Source of the DNA: Knoxdaviesia capensis
Lineage: Eukaryota > Ascomycota > Sordariomycetes > Microascales > Gondwanamycetaceae
NCBI GenBank assembly: GCA_001510575.1
Contig: LNGK01000008.1
Span: 3,228,308 to 3,292,307 of the forward strand
DNA: 64,000 bases
Reading direction: 5' to 3'
Position 1 is the first letter of the stretch; the number at the start of each line of letters is the position of its first letter. Under the pieces are notes generated by a model. The model was not told the origin of the DNA and did no database searches. It worked only from the letters and a program-made list of their open reading frames with translations. A program made the position numbers and the translations under genes. Below are positions 11,801 through 25,300 of this stretch, piece after piece.

Positions 11801-13604
11801 GAGTACTGAACTCGACACTGGTCCCTATGCATATCGTATTCACACATATTCATGAGCTGGTCATGCCGAGCAACAACGAACGATGTCAGCTACTGAGCCT
11901 ATGCCTACTGAACATCTCCCCAAAAAGGCCACAGAGTACCTAAATTTCTGCCTTCACTGAAACATGGCGGCCTGGCTCCGATTGGCAACTCGTGGATCTC
12001 CTGCGTATCCTTGTCTGGAAAGACCAGTACTCGGTTCCAATCTTGTGATGCTTGGCTAAACTAAACCCCATTCCTTCTTGCTATTTACTCCGTACTTGGT
12101 TTGCATTGTAATCTATTTTGCGATTCCGGCCCGTTCAGATGGCGGCCAGCTGGAGGTACGAGGTTTGGCTTTATCTTAATATATTTTATGTTCTTTGATT
12201 GGTATATGTAGTAAGCGCACATACCACTTGACTTGCAACATGGCTTGTGTGTTATGCCTCCTGTCGGGTACGCCTGTGATCATGTGGTTTCGTGATCAAG
12301 AAACACGAGTAGAAGAACATGTTGTTCGAGTCCTTCGCAGATCCCCCACAAGATAGACGGTAGATAGCGGTGAACCATTGAAAGACCTTTATTTAGGAGA
12401 ATAATTTTGCCTTCATATGAGTGAAGCCACGCCAAAATGGGGATCCGTTATATGATTCTTTCTCTTTCGGATCCATGATCATCTTTTCGTGATTTGTATC
12501 AACCACCGAAGGTGGGGAGTGGCGCGATAGTATTGTTTGGGAGGATTACTTAGCTTGAACAGGACCAACCGATATAGACCAAAAATGGACCAGCTAACCA
12601 AAGTTATTGCAACCAAATTTAGAGTTGGGAACTTCTATATCTGGGAGCTGGAATGCGTCTTTCGGACCAAAAAAGATTGTGCACAGTTCACCGCCTGGCC
12701 ACATACTAGCGGGCAAAAAAAAGCAAAAAAAAATAATAATAAGAAACTAGGGCTGAAGTTGCTTTTATTGGTGGCCTGGTGTTGGCTCCAACATTGAAAG
12801 AAATAAGCGAGGATGGGGACAAACTCCACAGTGATATATGACTTCACTCAACTGATTATACATACGTACCTGCGTGCATGTATAGTAGTGTCCTAGTGAT
12901 CCTTCTTTGAAAAGGGACCGGGATACGGAATCAGAAGGTTTTCTCGGAGCTGTTTGCTCTAGACACATAAACTATCCACACGGAGAATCTTTCGCTGTGT
13001 ATGTTGCATGTACACATTACACATGTGGGTGGATATCGAAAAGTGCGATCTCGTATGTGGATGCGTCTAACATGAGCCAAGTCGCCTCGTGGGAAACTCT
13101 ACTCCCATGACGAAGACCTGCGAGGCTAAAGCTTGAACATGGGATAATATCCGGAAAGATCCCCTAGTTCGCATTTCTCTCATATGTGACAACCAAGAGA
13201 AAAAGGAAAAAAGAAGAGCAAAAGGGCACCATCTCGGGCTCCGGCGCAACTGGAGCTACATGTACTGTACACACACATAGAAACAGCTAATTAACCCATG
13301 CACACGATAGGGATTTGCCGTCAAATATGGGGACGTCTAGGACTTGCTGTCGTGCGTGAGACGCCGAAACAACCGTCACCATCCGAGTCTTCGTTCCAAA
13401 TGCTCCGACAGTATTGAGTAAAATGAAGTCTCTTCGCAAGTCCTCCGCACACTATTTGCTGTTGGGGAACTGGATTCTGTGGTTCAGAGGACACATCAAT
13501 TGACAAAAACCAGTTTTGTGGCAGGAAGGAGACGGGAGGCACAGTCGGCAGAGCTTATCACTTTCCAGCGGATCATGACGCTTTAATAAACAAAACCCCC
13601 CCCC
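5801..13604. other. Gene-poor intergenic stretch
   Basis: No open frame longer than about 125 codons and no chain of short frames with good splice sites was found on either strand. Base composition is close to average rather than extremely AT-rich. The repeated word TAGGTACCTAGGTAGG near 5993-6015 belongs to a simple motif often scattered in fungal intergenic DNA. A plus-strand frame at 8264-8548 has a protein-like composition (Pro/Ser-rich after NPEIWKYFPG) but no recognisable family or context. I see no RNA gene here. Confidence 0.45.
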
Positions 13605-13608
13605 NNNN
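13605..13608. other. Assembly gap (4 N) inside a C run
   Basis: Four N bases are flanked by C homopolymers on both sides (13596-13604 and 13611-13619). This is probably an unresolved homopolymer, so the true length is unknown. Confidence 0.9.
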
Positions 13609-16490
13609 CTCCCCCCCCCAAAAAAGACAAAAAAACCAAACCAAAACAGAAGCATCTTCTGCCCGTATTCCGCGTGAGTTGTAGATAACGTCAATTATTC
13701 GGGATACATCAAGATTCCGAAATACCACACACCTGAATAATGACGGCCGATTCCACCCCACGACGTCACTCCACAGAAACGTCTGCATGGACATAATGCA
13801 CATAAACTGTACAGGATAGACAAAGAAATGTCTTGGTCGGCGAACTTTGCTGGAAATACCACACTTGCCCGCCATGTCTAGTGCACCCCCTGGAGTCGTG
13901 TGATGCGCGGGCTCTGGCCAGGACTCCGGCGGCCCTCCACATGAACGATAGTACTTGTAGAACATGGTAGAAGGAGGGGAACGAGGGGTGGTACACGTAC
14001 AAAGAATATGCCACTGAACATGGGAAAAGCACAGATGTGATCACATTCAATTGCTGCCATGTAAGTGGATTGCACAGGATTTCTTTCGTCCCTTCTAACC
14101 ATCTTAGCATCCAAGATGAAGACACTTTTCCTTTGTATCTATTAGTACGAGATAATGCGTCTTCAGAGCTACACTGATAGTTTTGGGACTTTCATACCAA
14201 CTGTTGTTGGTCGGGTTCCATCCAAAAGCCCGGTACTCCCAGAATAACACTATATTTCTCAGGGTGATAGCAAAACCCGAATCAGTGTGGCTGCATCACC
14301 GTGTTTGCTCTGGATGAGAAAATTATATACCCATATTTCAGACACATCCTTCACCTACATATGCATTACCACCCAACCTCAACGTGGGATAGGTAGTTTG
14401 TATTCTTTTCCAATCAGAGGGGCTGACCGACGGGCGTAAGCGAATTGGAGCAATGGGATGGGCGGATGACGATGAATGCCAAGACCTGCATGGAAGGGTC
14501 ATAGTGGAAGCCATTGAAGCCGTGGAAACTTGATCGTGCAAGAAGAACACCTTATGGAACTTTCCAACTTTGCAGGAGTGGAACCCCTCATTCCATCTCA
14601 AAGGAAACAGTACCATCGCAGCTATCAGTTTCGGGGTGATGGCTTCTTGAACGAGTCAGAAGTTCGATTAGAACCGCAGAACATGCTTGAGAAGCTCAGT
14701 TGATTACATCGTTGCACTCAAACTTGACTTTATCGCTCTGCCATCATTCGCTCATACTCAACGGATGGAACTTATGCCCACCCTGGCTCTCCAATCGCAT
14801 TTCGCCTAGAAGTATTGGGTTCCTTCTCAAGCTATCTGCTTGTCCCGCCCCGATCGATACAAAGGGACAAAATGCAACCAGCAGTCACATGGGTTAGCGA
14901 TGTGCTCCGTATGAAAAACAGTCCTTAATATAGCTAGAGTGATTAAATCAAGCCCCAACTGACTTGACTTGAGCGGATTTCCCCTTTAATGTCCGTGTAT
15001 CAGGCTGAGATGCGTTGGCGGTGGGATAGGCCTGGTGTGGATAGTCTCCTCTTGCTGGTGAATTCTTTACCTGAGGATGATTTGATGATATAGCGGATGG
15101 TGCATTCAAGGTCGCCATATTTGGACTCTCCGCCACCATATTGACTCGTATGGTATAGCATGAGCCGATAAAAATTGGTTGGCTGTTCACCCATTTGCTT
15201 GCTCGGGATAAAGAATGGGAAGGATATTTAAACGGAGACAGGGAATTGCTGGATCAAGATAGGGGAGGGGTGGGCAAGCGAACTCACCGGGACGGTAAAC
15301 ACCGGAAGATACACAAATGCATGCATTTGCTGGGAGACCAATGACGATATTTAGTACCTCGCACCGACAAAATGCACCAGTGCTTTCGTTTGGCTTTGCA
15401 TATTAACAGATTGAGAAGTGAGAGTGTAACTTGGCTGGTATGGACTTATGAACCAACTCACCTACTTACTACCTGTCATTTATGCTGCGGTGGGAGAAGA
15501 GCTTGATGCTGAGAAACAGGATAGCACCCACACCTTTTCTTATAAATCAGATTGAAACCCCGAGAGAGTATTCTAAGCAATGGCGAAAGAATTTTGCAGG
15601 AGGGACGGGTACACGTTGGAGGTGAAGGGACTGAGGGAGATCCAAGCTTTGCTGACATGCTACTGGACTCTAGCCATGAAATATCTAGATAGGTTAACGT
15701 GAGGTGAAGGGCAAACATCATTACTAATCTCCCTCTTGCTTGGTACCCCTGCTTCCCCAAACATATGAGGTCTGCGGTATCGGATTGGAGTGCCAACATA
15801 TGGCCTGCGTAAGTTACGATGGGGATCATATCCGCACGTTGTGTGGCCTGGGCAATTTATATCCTCCGTGGCTGCCGGAGTCTAAATCAACTCTAAATTT
15901 CTAAATGGCGAGCGGGAACCTGCCTCAAGTGCTGTCTGTGACTTGTTTATTCTTTGCGTAAGGCGTCCGCTTTTACCTAGAATCACGCGGGGGACATATT
16001 CCACTGTCGTAGCATTGGTTGTGGGAAGCGATTGTCTGTGAGTTCACACCCACGCAGTATGCGGATATATACACGTGTTTTTGGTGACCACAGCTAAACC
16101 TGTGGCTTCCCATAGTTGAGATGAAAAAACATACAGATAAATACCCACTTGACTGTCCTGCTCTATGTCTTCAAAACCCCTAGGATCTCAGGTCATGTCA
16201 CGAACATCGCCGTGAGGGGGCTAAGTGTAGGCTCAGTCTAAGCTTCAACTTGAGTGTTCAATCTGATACATGCACTTTAGGATGGAAGAAATTCAAACTG
16301 TTCTATATAGAACATGTTACTGACCTCCATGATCATTACTGTTTCATCTTTGCTGATGTAATGTTGCTAGTGGATGTAGATAGGCCATGGCTTCTTACGC
16401 CCACGCTCACGCTCACACCATACTTCATAACGAAATACATACTATTTATCAGGCTCTTACCTGTGTTTAATAACTCTGCTAATAAGAAGT
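13609..16490. other. Gene-poor intergenic stretch
   Basis: Only short, unrelated frames of up to about 130 codons exist here, on both strands. None shows a recognisable domain or a convincing intron-exon chain. Nothing annotatable was seen. Confidence 0.45.
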
Positions 16491-16850
16491 ACTAATATAC
16501 TAACTTAAGTACTTACTATTTGTTCTATGCTATCCTGGCCATATAGGGAATTAAAGGAGTTTGCTAATGCCATGTTATAGGAAGTTAGATCTATTTAGTT
16601 AGCCCTATTAACGAGTCTAATGGACGTAATATAAAATATAGCCATTAAAACAATTTAGCAATCAAAAGCCATAATTTAAGACATTATTCATAAATACTTG
16701 ATAATGGAGGGAAACATCGTAAACTAAGAAAAAAAAAAAAGAAAATGAGAGGGGAAGGGGAACTTAAGCCTGGCCATATATAATCCCATTAGCAAAGAAA
16801 CAGAACCAAATATACCAAACTATAACTATATCAAAGTAGGGACACTGATC
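16491..16850. repeat. TpA-rich block, possible repeat relic
   Basis: A short AT-rich stretch with many TA steps (taatatactaactta, ctattaacgag, ataaaatatag) and an A-run at about 16729-16740. It resembles the 2.2-3.1 kb and 20.3-21.8 kb blocks in character, although I could not show shared sequence. It may be a fragment of a RIP-mutated repeat. Confidence 0.3.
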
Positions 16851-17151
16851 TCGATAGAGCAGAGTGTAACCCAGTTAAATAGTAAAAGGCTTGCTTTCTA
16901 TACCTCTCCTCACTGTGGCATAGAAAAGTAGGTATAATACTCGGAGGCAAAGTGAAGATAAAATCCTTAGCTGAGAAGCTGGTGTATATATGAGCAAAAT
17001 GGAATCTTCCTGATAACATATCCAGGTAGTTTCAGGATCACGGAGAGGGACGATGTAATATTGCAGGCCACTATGAGGGCACCGGGATCCACGCCGTCAT
17101 TTTACCGAAGTGTGCACAGAACCACAAGTTGGCATGCTCCGTCAATGACAA
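16851..17151. other. 3' flank of the Zn2Cys6 gene
   Basis: About 300 bases beyond the stop codon of the minus-strand transcription factor gene, presumably its 3' untranslated region and terminator. No gene was seen. Confidence 0.5.
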
Positions 17152-20100
17152 CTAGGCTTGAGTGCAACGGGGTCTCCAATTCTGTTCAAATAGCTGACTG
17201 ATGAAATAGTAGTCATGTTCATATGCCCGTTGGCGTCGAAGGGTGTCCCATTCATCATCTAGAAGCACAGAGAAATGTCTCCGTTAGAGTACTGCTCTTG
17301 AGCACAATGGGGTACTATGGGTCTTGACTGTAATTTCTTACCATGGGAAACAGCATATGCCCGAGTTTCTTGAACAAAATCAAGCATGGCATCATCCAAG
17401 TCTGCCAGAGAACGGAGATCCTGTTCCTTACATACTGGGCTAAATGGGAATATGTTCTTGTTGCAATAATGGAAGTATGCAAGTAGAATATTTGCACCTA
17501 TTGAGTGAGTCAATATTAGTGTCCCAATGAGTCCATCTTGGAAAAAAGATATCAAGATTGTTCTAGCCTGGAGTACTGGATGGGGATTTGACCAAGAGAT
17601 GGGGATATGGGGAAATGGGGAAGGATGTTTAGAGATTGATTTACATACCATGATGATATTCCCGAACTTTGTTTTCACGGGCAAAACGTCTCTGGTTGTG
17701 CCGAATTCTTCATTAGCTAACAAGTCCTGCTCCGTCAAAGAATAAAACCACGTATGAAAGCTTACCTTCAGGCCATGCTTCCGGGCATAGCTGGCGTCAT
17801 GATCCGTGATGAGGGCAATGTTATGGAGGAGAATGAATGACACAAGGTAAGTGGTCAACCATGTCTTCTTGTTGTTGTTCTGTGTCATTTTCTGGAGGCG
17901 CTCTAGAACCTCTCGACGAAGGCGTTTCTGAATATTTTCAATCAGAATTAAATCAATCTGAGCACCCATGACAGGGGGAAGAGGGATTGAGCCATGATTA
18001 GGATTGGTTTCGTCGAGTATTCCAGGGTTCATCCCGAGGGTATCTTCTCCCACAATAATGGTAGACTTGGTCGTTAAGCGAACAGACATCCAGAGACGTA
18101 GAGTGTATGTCAGGAGCTCGCGTTCTTCTTCTGAGGCACTATCAATTTCGGACATTGTGAGAGCACAATAGTATGTTGTCCACAGGAGACCACCTCGAGG
18201 CTTGATGATAGCATTGAGGCACTCTGATATACCCCGGTTGATATAATCGTCATAGGCCCTTTGTGCAGCATCAAGATCTGCAATAGCAAATGGCGGAATC
18301 GGGACGGTTTTCTTCTTGTCATTATGCACCCATGAACGCTCAAGCTTATCTCCATCTTGGGGAACAAACTGGCGAACGTGGAGCTGGACAGAGCGAGAGG
18401 TATATCCTTCTGACACATGAATGACTCGAATTTCAGATGACGCCCAGGTAGCAATGTTGTCAACAATACGCCCAGACCAACGTCGAGTCCATTCAAGGCC
18501 CTGGACTTGTTCACCCGGCTTGAACAGTTGAACTTCGGAGATCTTGTAACGAAGGCACGGGAGACGCCAAATCTTTGTGTTGAGCGATGCATTCTTGCAG
18601 GTCAGACAGGGACCATTCGGATCTTCCGGATTCATTTTGCACTGGGGCACAATAGTTATGGATGTTAGTGAGTTAAAATTCGAGCATCAGTCAGGACGAT
18701 GATGAGAGTTGGCCGGACAAAAACACGGTCGAAACTTACCCGTATTCGTTGCATACGACACCGTACACATGAGCCCATCTTACGAGTTAAAGCAGTTTTT
18801 ATCCTGTCTTCATTGTTCTTGAATGGGCCCCTTCTGACGACTGGAGGACGGCCGGAATTGACAGCTTGGAGAGCATATCGAGATGTTTCATCACCATGAC
18901 TGTCAGTGAAGCCCGACGGGTGTTCATGATCGAAGAATGCCAAGGGCGGGTCAGAGAAAGAACAAGGGCCATGGCCGTCATTCCACCCCATAGCGCGGGA
19001 TTCAACAAAAGAGCAACCAGTGTCAAAAGAAACCAGTCCATCACCATATCCGGAATGACTGGAATCGAGTCGTGAGTGATCCAAGGGAGTACAAGGAAAT
19101 GGGGGTTGCGGCTGTGGCTGCAATTGGGCTATAGAGGAAAAGTGACGAAAGTCTAGTGATGCGAGCATCGCACTTGTGGACTCCTGTGCGATAAAGAACG
19201 AGTTTACCGAAGATGGAACAAGCAATTGGCATTCCTCTGCAGGCGCAGGCGCATCCAGGCTAGGCCCTTGTTCTGATGATATCGGGAGAGGAGGGTACTG
19301 CTCAAGGAATGCGGTGCTGAGACCAGAGTCGGGAACATCAAATGAAGTGACAGTTTCGAGTGATTGTGACGCCAATGGAAGCACTGGTGGTGCGGCCAGC
19401 ATTTCAGGGACCTCTGGACGTTTCTCAGAAATATATGGGCGGTCAGAGGCAAGATCACCAGATTGGTCTGTGATTGGGGGAAGTTGATTATACTCTATTC
19501 AAACAATAGTTAGCGGAACTGCGGATGACGGCTAATCACAAATGAGCTTGTGCGACGCACTGGCTATTGGCGGGCGCAGGAAAGGGGGGTGTTGACGGAA
19601 GACAGAAAGTGAGGTTCATAGTGCCCCCAGACACCGCGTTGACTCTGAGAACCCAGCTGATATTGCCATGAAGTCGAGTAACTGACCGATGGAAGTTAAA
19701 GAAGAGTAAACGGAGATGGCCTACCTTGGTATGTATCAACACGTCCACTGCACTGGTGACATAGCAAAGATCGCAGCGCAGCAATTCCGTTCGAGATCCT
19801 GCTCCCATCAAGCCCAGATCTCCCGTGACAATCACCGTGAAGGGAGCTTGGGCCACATGAGGCCGCACCATCTTTCATAGAATAGCCATTGCGTCCTTGA
19901 GATTGAGAATGCATATTCGAATCCATGTTGAGTTCTGGTATCAAGCAAATTCTCTTGCGTGATTGCTCCTGCTGGCAAAGTTGGTGTAAACGGGAGCCTG
20001 AAAGACCGTAAAAAGATGACACCTGCTCAATACGCAATTGTAGTTCAAAAGGAAGTGAGGCAAATTCAGCGTGTAGAGCAGAAGGGATGATAGGAGAAGC

Positions 20101-20175
20101 GATACTACTAAAGGCAGTCTCTAGAAGCTCATCATCATGACCATATGGCCGCCTTCTTTTGAGGTTGATTGGTAT
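17152..20175 (-). CDS. Zn(II)2Cys6 fungal transcription factor (5' end uncertain)
   Basis: Predicted nuclear DNA-binding regulator of unknown targets. Exons that join in frame are 20175-19725, 19494-18740, 18641-17649, 17567-17342 and 17258-17152 (stop at 17154-17152). The binuclear zinc cluster is split by the 18739-18642 intron: CVRCRMQRIR joins CKMNPEDPNGPCLTC, giving C-x2-C-x6-C-x10-C-x2-C, with a last Cys in the following RLPC. Basic residues (RRGPFKNNEDRIKTALTRKMG) precede it, as in a known subfamily with a central cluster and long N-terminus. The C-terminal half carries the family motif NILLAYFHYCNK. The first clear ATG is at 19926 (MDSN), giving about 760 residues. However, the frame stays open upstream to a good acceptor (CTCTCTAG) at 20176, so a further 5' exon is possible. 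Splicing around 17500-17770 is also uncertain. Confidence 0.8.
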
Positions 20176-20340
20176 CTAGAGAGTTCAAGCAGTCAGACCT
20201 GATAGAACACAGAAAGATCACACGCAGCGGGCGTATGTAGTGTGGCAGGGTTGTAAATATAGATCAAAGTGAAGACACTTCCGGAAATGAACAGGTGATG
20301 AGATGAGCATAGGAGGGAGTAGAAGTTGGTGATGCGTTAA
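20176..20340. other. 5' flank of the Zn2Cys6 gene
   Basis: This segment is either the last intron upstream of the first coding exon found or untranslated leader of the minus-strand transcription factor. No in-frame ATG with a downstream donor was identified here. Confidence 0.4.
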
Positions 20341-21780
20341 GGGGATATTAAAGGAGAGCATAGGAAAGACTAGAGGATAATAAGAGGGGAGGCCCAGGTA
20401 TTTATCTTTAAGGAATTAAATAGGGACAGGTACCAAAAGAATAATCGTAAGAGAACAGAATAAGAGTTGATCTCAAGGAAGGGTGAAGATAAGATATGGA
20501 TATTAGGTGCTAAGGGAGTGAGTTTGTAAATAAGGAAGGGGTGGATATATAAAAGGTATATATCAGAGGATGGAAGGAATACTATGGCTGATGAGGAGAA
20601 AGAGAGGAATAAATAATAGAAAGAAGCGGGCGCATAGACCAATATGAGAGAGGAGCTTAGTGGAAAGAGGGAATAAAGAGGGAGGAAAGAAGTTAGGGAA
20701 GAATACTAACCATTTTTAGTGTCTCTAACAGGTGTTTGATAATAATAATACCTATAACCTACGTGCAATGAGTTAGTGTCAAATCAGGCAAGACCCTAGG
20801 TTCCAGGTCAGAGTCATGGAGGAAGGTGATGTATAGGGTACCTCTCGATATCTCCCGTGGCAAAGCAGGCAAATCTGGAGCTAAACATATAAGTCTCGGC
20901 CTAAGAAGGATTTTGGTTTGTTGTATAAGCCAAGATGTGTTAGGTTATGAGTGCCGCCAGTTGACTAGTGAATATTTTAGATAAGGGTTTGCAGTCCTAG
21001 TAGTGAGCAGAGCCAGAAAAGAAAGGCTGAACGAGAGATAGACTCGGTGAATCGGACTCTCTCACCGGACCCCAACCTTATGGATATTAAATGTTAACGG
21101 ATTTAGTAGTCGAAATCTTTTTATGTGTGTGAGAGGAAGGGCGGGGGAGGGTAGTATGGTTTTGATCAATTAACCAAGAGGGGAGCTTCATAGGGGCAGG
21201 GCATGTTAGGTAGGGAAACAAGAACGCTAGAAGGTGCCTAGGTTTGACTATATAACACTAACGGAGATAGACTATAGCAGGTCTCTCTATCTAGTAAATG
21301 TTATATAATATATGATATATTATATAGAGTGGCAGAAACGAAGAGAGGGGTCGGTTGAAAATAAAAGAAAAAAGTCTAATGTTAAGATATAGGAGGAGAT
21401 CAGGTTATGAAAGGAAAGAGAGAAACGACTAGATTAAGGGCGATGGATGATAAGGGAAGGATATCATACTGGATGAAAGAAGAAAAATAGTGGAATATTT
21501 GAATTGAAAAAGAAAAATCAAATCCAGGCCAGGCCAGATAGCAGCCCTAAGAAGGCTTGATACACCTATCGCTCAATTAAAAAGAGATAGAAATAGTTAT
21601 CTGCTATCACAAAATCGTGTATCAAAACCTGGAGATGTAGGAGGAAAGTTCTTATCACAGGCTGTCGTCTAGGTAAAGTTGGAGATATCCGACCTAGATC
21701 AGATAGTGGAGGATTTTAAATGTACTAAGAACAGTGTTATAGCAATATAGAAAAAGAGGAGGGCAGAGGGTGGCGATATG
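20341..21780. repeat. TpA-rich, purine-skewed block, probable repeat relic
   Basis: About 1.4 kb in which the plus strand is dominated by A, G and TA steps (aggaataaataatagaaagaag, tatataatatatgatatat). All frames are broken by stops. The strand asymmetry together with TpA enrichment fits a repeat mutated by RIP. A near-perfect 25-bp AT palindrome lies at 21302-21326. No transposase or reverse transcriptase remnant could be recognised. Confidence 0.4.
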
Positions 21781-24700
21781 TCCTATCGTGAAGGTGCGAC
21801 GTGCCGTGAAAGAACATCACGGAGGATATCTATCACTAACAGTTTCTGGCTTAACATACCATATAAGTGTGATAGTGTCTTCGCTTTGATCTGGTAACTG
21901 GATATTGCACACAGTGCGATAAAATTCGTGCTGGGTCATGCAGGGTTGGCCCGTGACTTAAGTCTCCTCCTCGTGAGATTTGAAATTTAGGATAGCCGCC
22001 CGATGCTACAAGGATTTCCAGAGGGAACGAGTGTTGAACCAGGTGGTCAGCAGGCGGTTGGGGTGCATATAAAACTGGTCAACCATGAATCCAGATACCA
22101 CTTGTCTGTCCATAGGGTGATGTGCATGCTCGATGATACCAGACACAGTTTCTCACTCTTAAAGATCCTATCTCCCACTTTCTTGTTTCTGCCAATTGTA
22201 ATCAGCAGTCGCTATTGGCGGGCCAAAGACTCTGAAGAAGGTAGTGTGTGTTAGGTTTCACCCTCAACCATACCACTGTATACAGATTATATTTAGGAAG
22301 AACGGGAAGCTTTTGGTTGGACATTGGGTGGGCTTTCGACATGCGGGCATGTTGGTTTTGTCAAATCGTGCATGGTAACCTCCATCCAGACAGCGCAGTA
22401 TTTCAATATAGAGAGACGAGGCGAGGAAGACAAGTCTGAATATCACTGTGGACGTCTGCCACCCGAAGCTAACCCGGAATGAAACACTTGTGTTGGTGGG
22501 GCGCACACGGGCATATGCTTTTCACTCTCAGAACTACCTCCCACCAAGACGACGAAATAATAACAATAATTTAGAAAGGAAGTCAGGAAACTTCCATTTT
22601 AAAATAGTAGTATGGACCAATAAAAGAACATGATTTGAGAGCCAATAGTGAGAGTGAGAGTGTGGTACTTAAAATGGGAGCTATTACTTCTTTCATTATC
22701 TATTATGTTATGTTGATATTATTCTTTCTTAACTGATTCTATGCTACCCCGTAGACCAGAGATAACTTACTTATTATTAAGAAAAATTATATCTATATAT
22801 GACCTACCTATCCGTTATCGGTTTCTTTAGTGCTGCTGCTTGTTAAACTAAACCCGCGGGTACTACGAGTTATGTCGGGCTTATAGTATTTATTGTTCAC
22901 CACCTCAACACTGATGGGCAATACTGGTTCCAATCACCTTTCGAGTCCGTAACCTAACAAAACCTGGTTCTCATGGAAAGATTTGTATGTTCAGTTATGC
23001 GCGGGCTATCTGCATTCAAATAGTCCCCGCTAAAACTAGTGCGAGGTATTTGACGACGTAGATGCGCACCGCCATTATTAACAAATCATCGTTTGGGCAT
23101 CTCAACAGAAGTGGCCAAATATCATCATAACTTCACTACAATATGTGCGTCGAGCAGGCCTAATTGGAGGGTGGGATTTTTTGTCGTGTTCGTTGCTGAA
23201 GGGCAATCAAAGATATCAATTTGATCTGAGAGACGTACGTGAGCAAAGCAGGTTTGGAATTATTCGGCAAAATTCCAAACTTCAGTGTGGCAACATCGCG
23301 GAACAGACCACGAAATCTATGTATCAACAGTGTAAAAGGGGTCTTGCTCAAGCGGATGATTATATGTGATAGTTCCGTGTGCTATACTGAGCGGAAGTAA
23401 TGGAATGGTGGCAAAGAACTGACAATACCAATTCTCGTGGACGTATTAAACGCTATTCCTACGAGTCTACGCAGGGGAAAGCTCGGATCGGATGTAGATA
23501 AATCATGGTATAGAAGGTTGGCGCGGCAGGAAACATAGCCTGGAATCATCATGGTCCATGCTTAGGCGCAGTATTAACAGAATATCATTGATATCAGTCC
23601 GTCCGGTTACATACACATATACCATCTATTGTTTTCCCAGAGCGGAATTAAGACTCTAACACAGAGTTTCCGCGGTGTAAAGTTTCAAGTAAAGAATGTC
23701 ATCCATGAGGAATATCAAATTGTCATATCATAAATAGCGCAAGCACGGCAGACAAGCACGTTGATGGCGTGAGGAAGGAGGAAGCATGGTACCCTTTGCA
23801 CCGCGCACGCTACATACGGACGATGCTCGTAGACAAGAGCTAATATCATGACCTAGATATACCATCATTTATGATACCTCCACCATCAGCCTCCTCTATT
23901 CATCATACTTAAGTCAATATAGAGCGACAAACCTGGCCGGCGCTCCGGTAGACTTTGAGCCCCCATTCAATTTGGCGTCGCCGCTGTTCCTTATTTCAAA
24001 GATCAAGACAGGAGTTCATGACATGAAAGATCAGGTTACGGCTGACAGTGTTCCCGAACGAACAGGTAATCATCGGCAGTTAGCCAGATGAAAATCGATA
24101 GACTGACATGACGATGCCGGTGTCTCGTATCCGGAGTCTTGATTCGTTCTAGCGGGTGGCGACATCAATGTCTTTCTCCATTCCAGGATTTCTATCCACG
24201 TATGACAGTCGCTTTTCATGGAGATATAAATTTGGAAACTGTAACAAGAACGCAGGGATGCCACCTACAGTGCCTACACAATATGCCTACGTGGGGATTC
24301 TGTGTATGAGAATCCAGGGGCTTTTGGTTGTAGCTCCCAGATACGGCTGAGAAAGGCTGAAAATGTTAGGTGGAGAATTCCTTGTGGTACGAAAAGGGAC
24401 GAAGCGAAGTATTTAGTGTTCACCCCAGCCCAGATTCTCCCATCCCGCATTTCATCACAGGCTAACTTACCCAACTGGATAACATGGGAAACACTCAGGC
24501 CGCAACTCTTAGTGAGGTCACGATGGCCAAGCCGAATATCGAAATTATCCATTGGTCTAACCTGTCAAGAAGGCAACGCTTCGTATACATGGTTGGGTTG
24601 GATTGATTTATTGGATTCAATGATTGGTCATTATGTAGGTGTCAGAACAATATGAACCACTGGGAGGAAAGACACAGCCGATGGGATAGGATCTGCTCTG

Positions 24701-25200
24701 TGCTCCATAGGTTGTGGTACGCTGTGCACACACACGCACGTTGTCTCTCTCTCCCTCTCTCTCTGCGTGTCTCTTTCTGTCTATATGTCACTTTCCTTGT
24801 CAATGAGTGCCATAACAGGGCCTAGAGCTTGTCAGTAGAAGTCGGCTAAATAGCTCGAAACTGCAACCCGCATCCAATAGCTAGCTGGTGGAGTGATTGC
24901 AACGCAATCACGCACTCTTACACCTCCCCCCCATGCGTTAGCTTCCTTGATGCCTTCGTTTTTTCTTGGAACAACACATCCCCGACGACGGAGTTAAGAG
25001 TGTTGAACGGCTGGTGTGAATGGGGTGGGTATAATAATATTCTGAATGCATCAATATCTGGTCCCTGTGCTTGCCGAGCTTCGTGAAGCTGAACAAAGTC
25101 TTTTCATGTTGGTGGAGCTCATCAGGTGGTACGCAGTGCCTTAGTTTGTCCTATGCTTGACTTAGCTGTAGTGGGGATGCTTGAAGTTGATTGGGCTGCT
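21781..25200. other. Gene-poor intergenic stretch
   Basis: Short frames of up to about 117 codons overlap on both strands near 24274-24655, but they carry no recognisable domain. 22640-22860 is AT-rich, and a short CT microsatellite lies at 24742-24764. I see no supportable gene. Confidence 0.45.
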
Positions 25201-25208
25201 ACAAGAGT

Positions 25209-25300
25209 AAAAAAAAATAAAAATAAATAAATAAATAAAGAGAGAGAGAGAGAAAGAGAGAAATAGATAAATAGAGAAATAGAGAGAGAGAAAGAAAAGC
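25209..25300. repeat. Compound microsatellite (AAAT)n/(GA)n
   Basis: An A/T simple repeat (aaataaataaataaat) is followed by GA repeats interspersed with aaata units. It is almost purely purine plus T and has no coding meaning. Confidence 0.85.
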
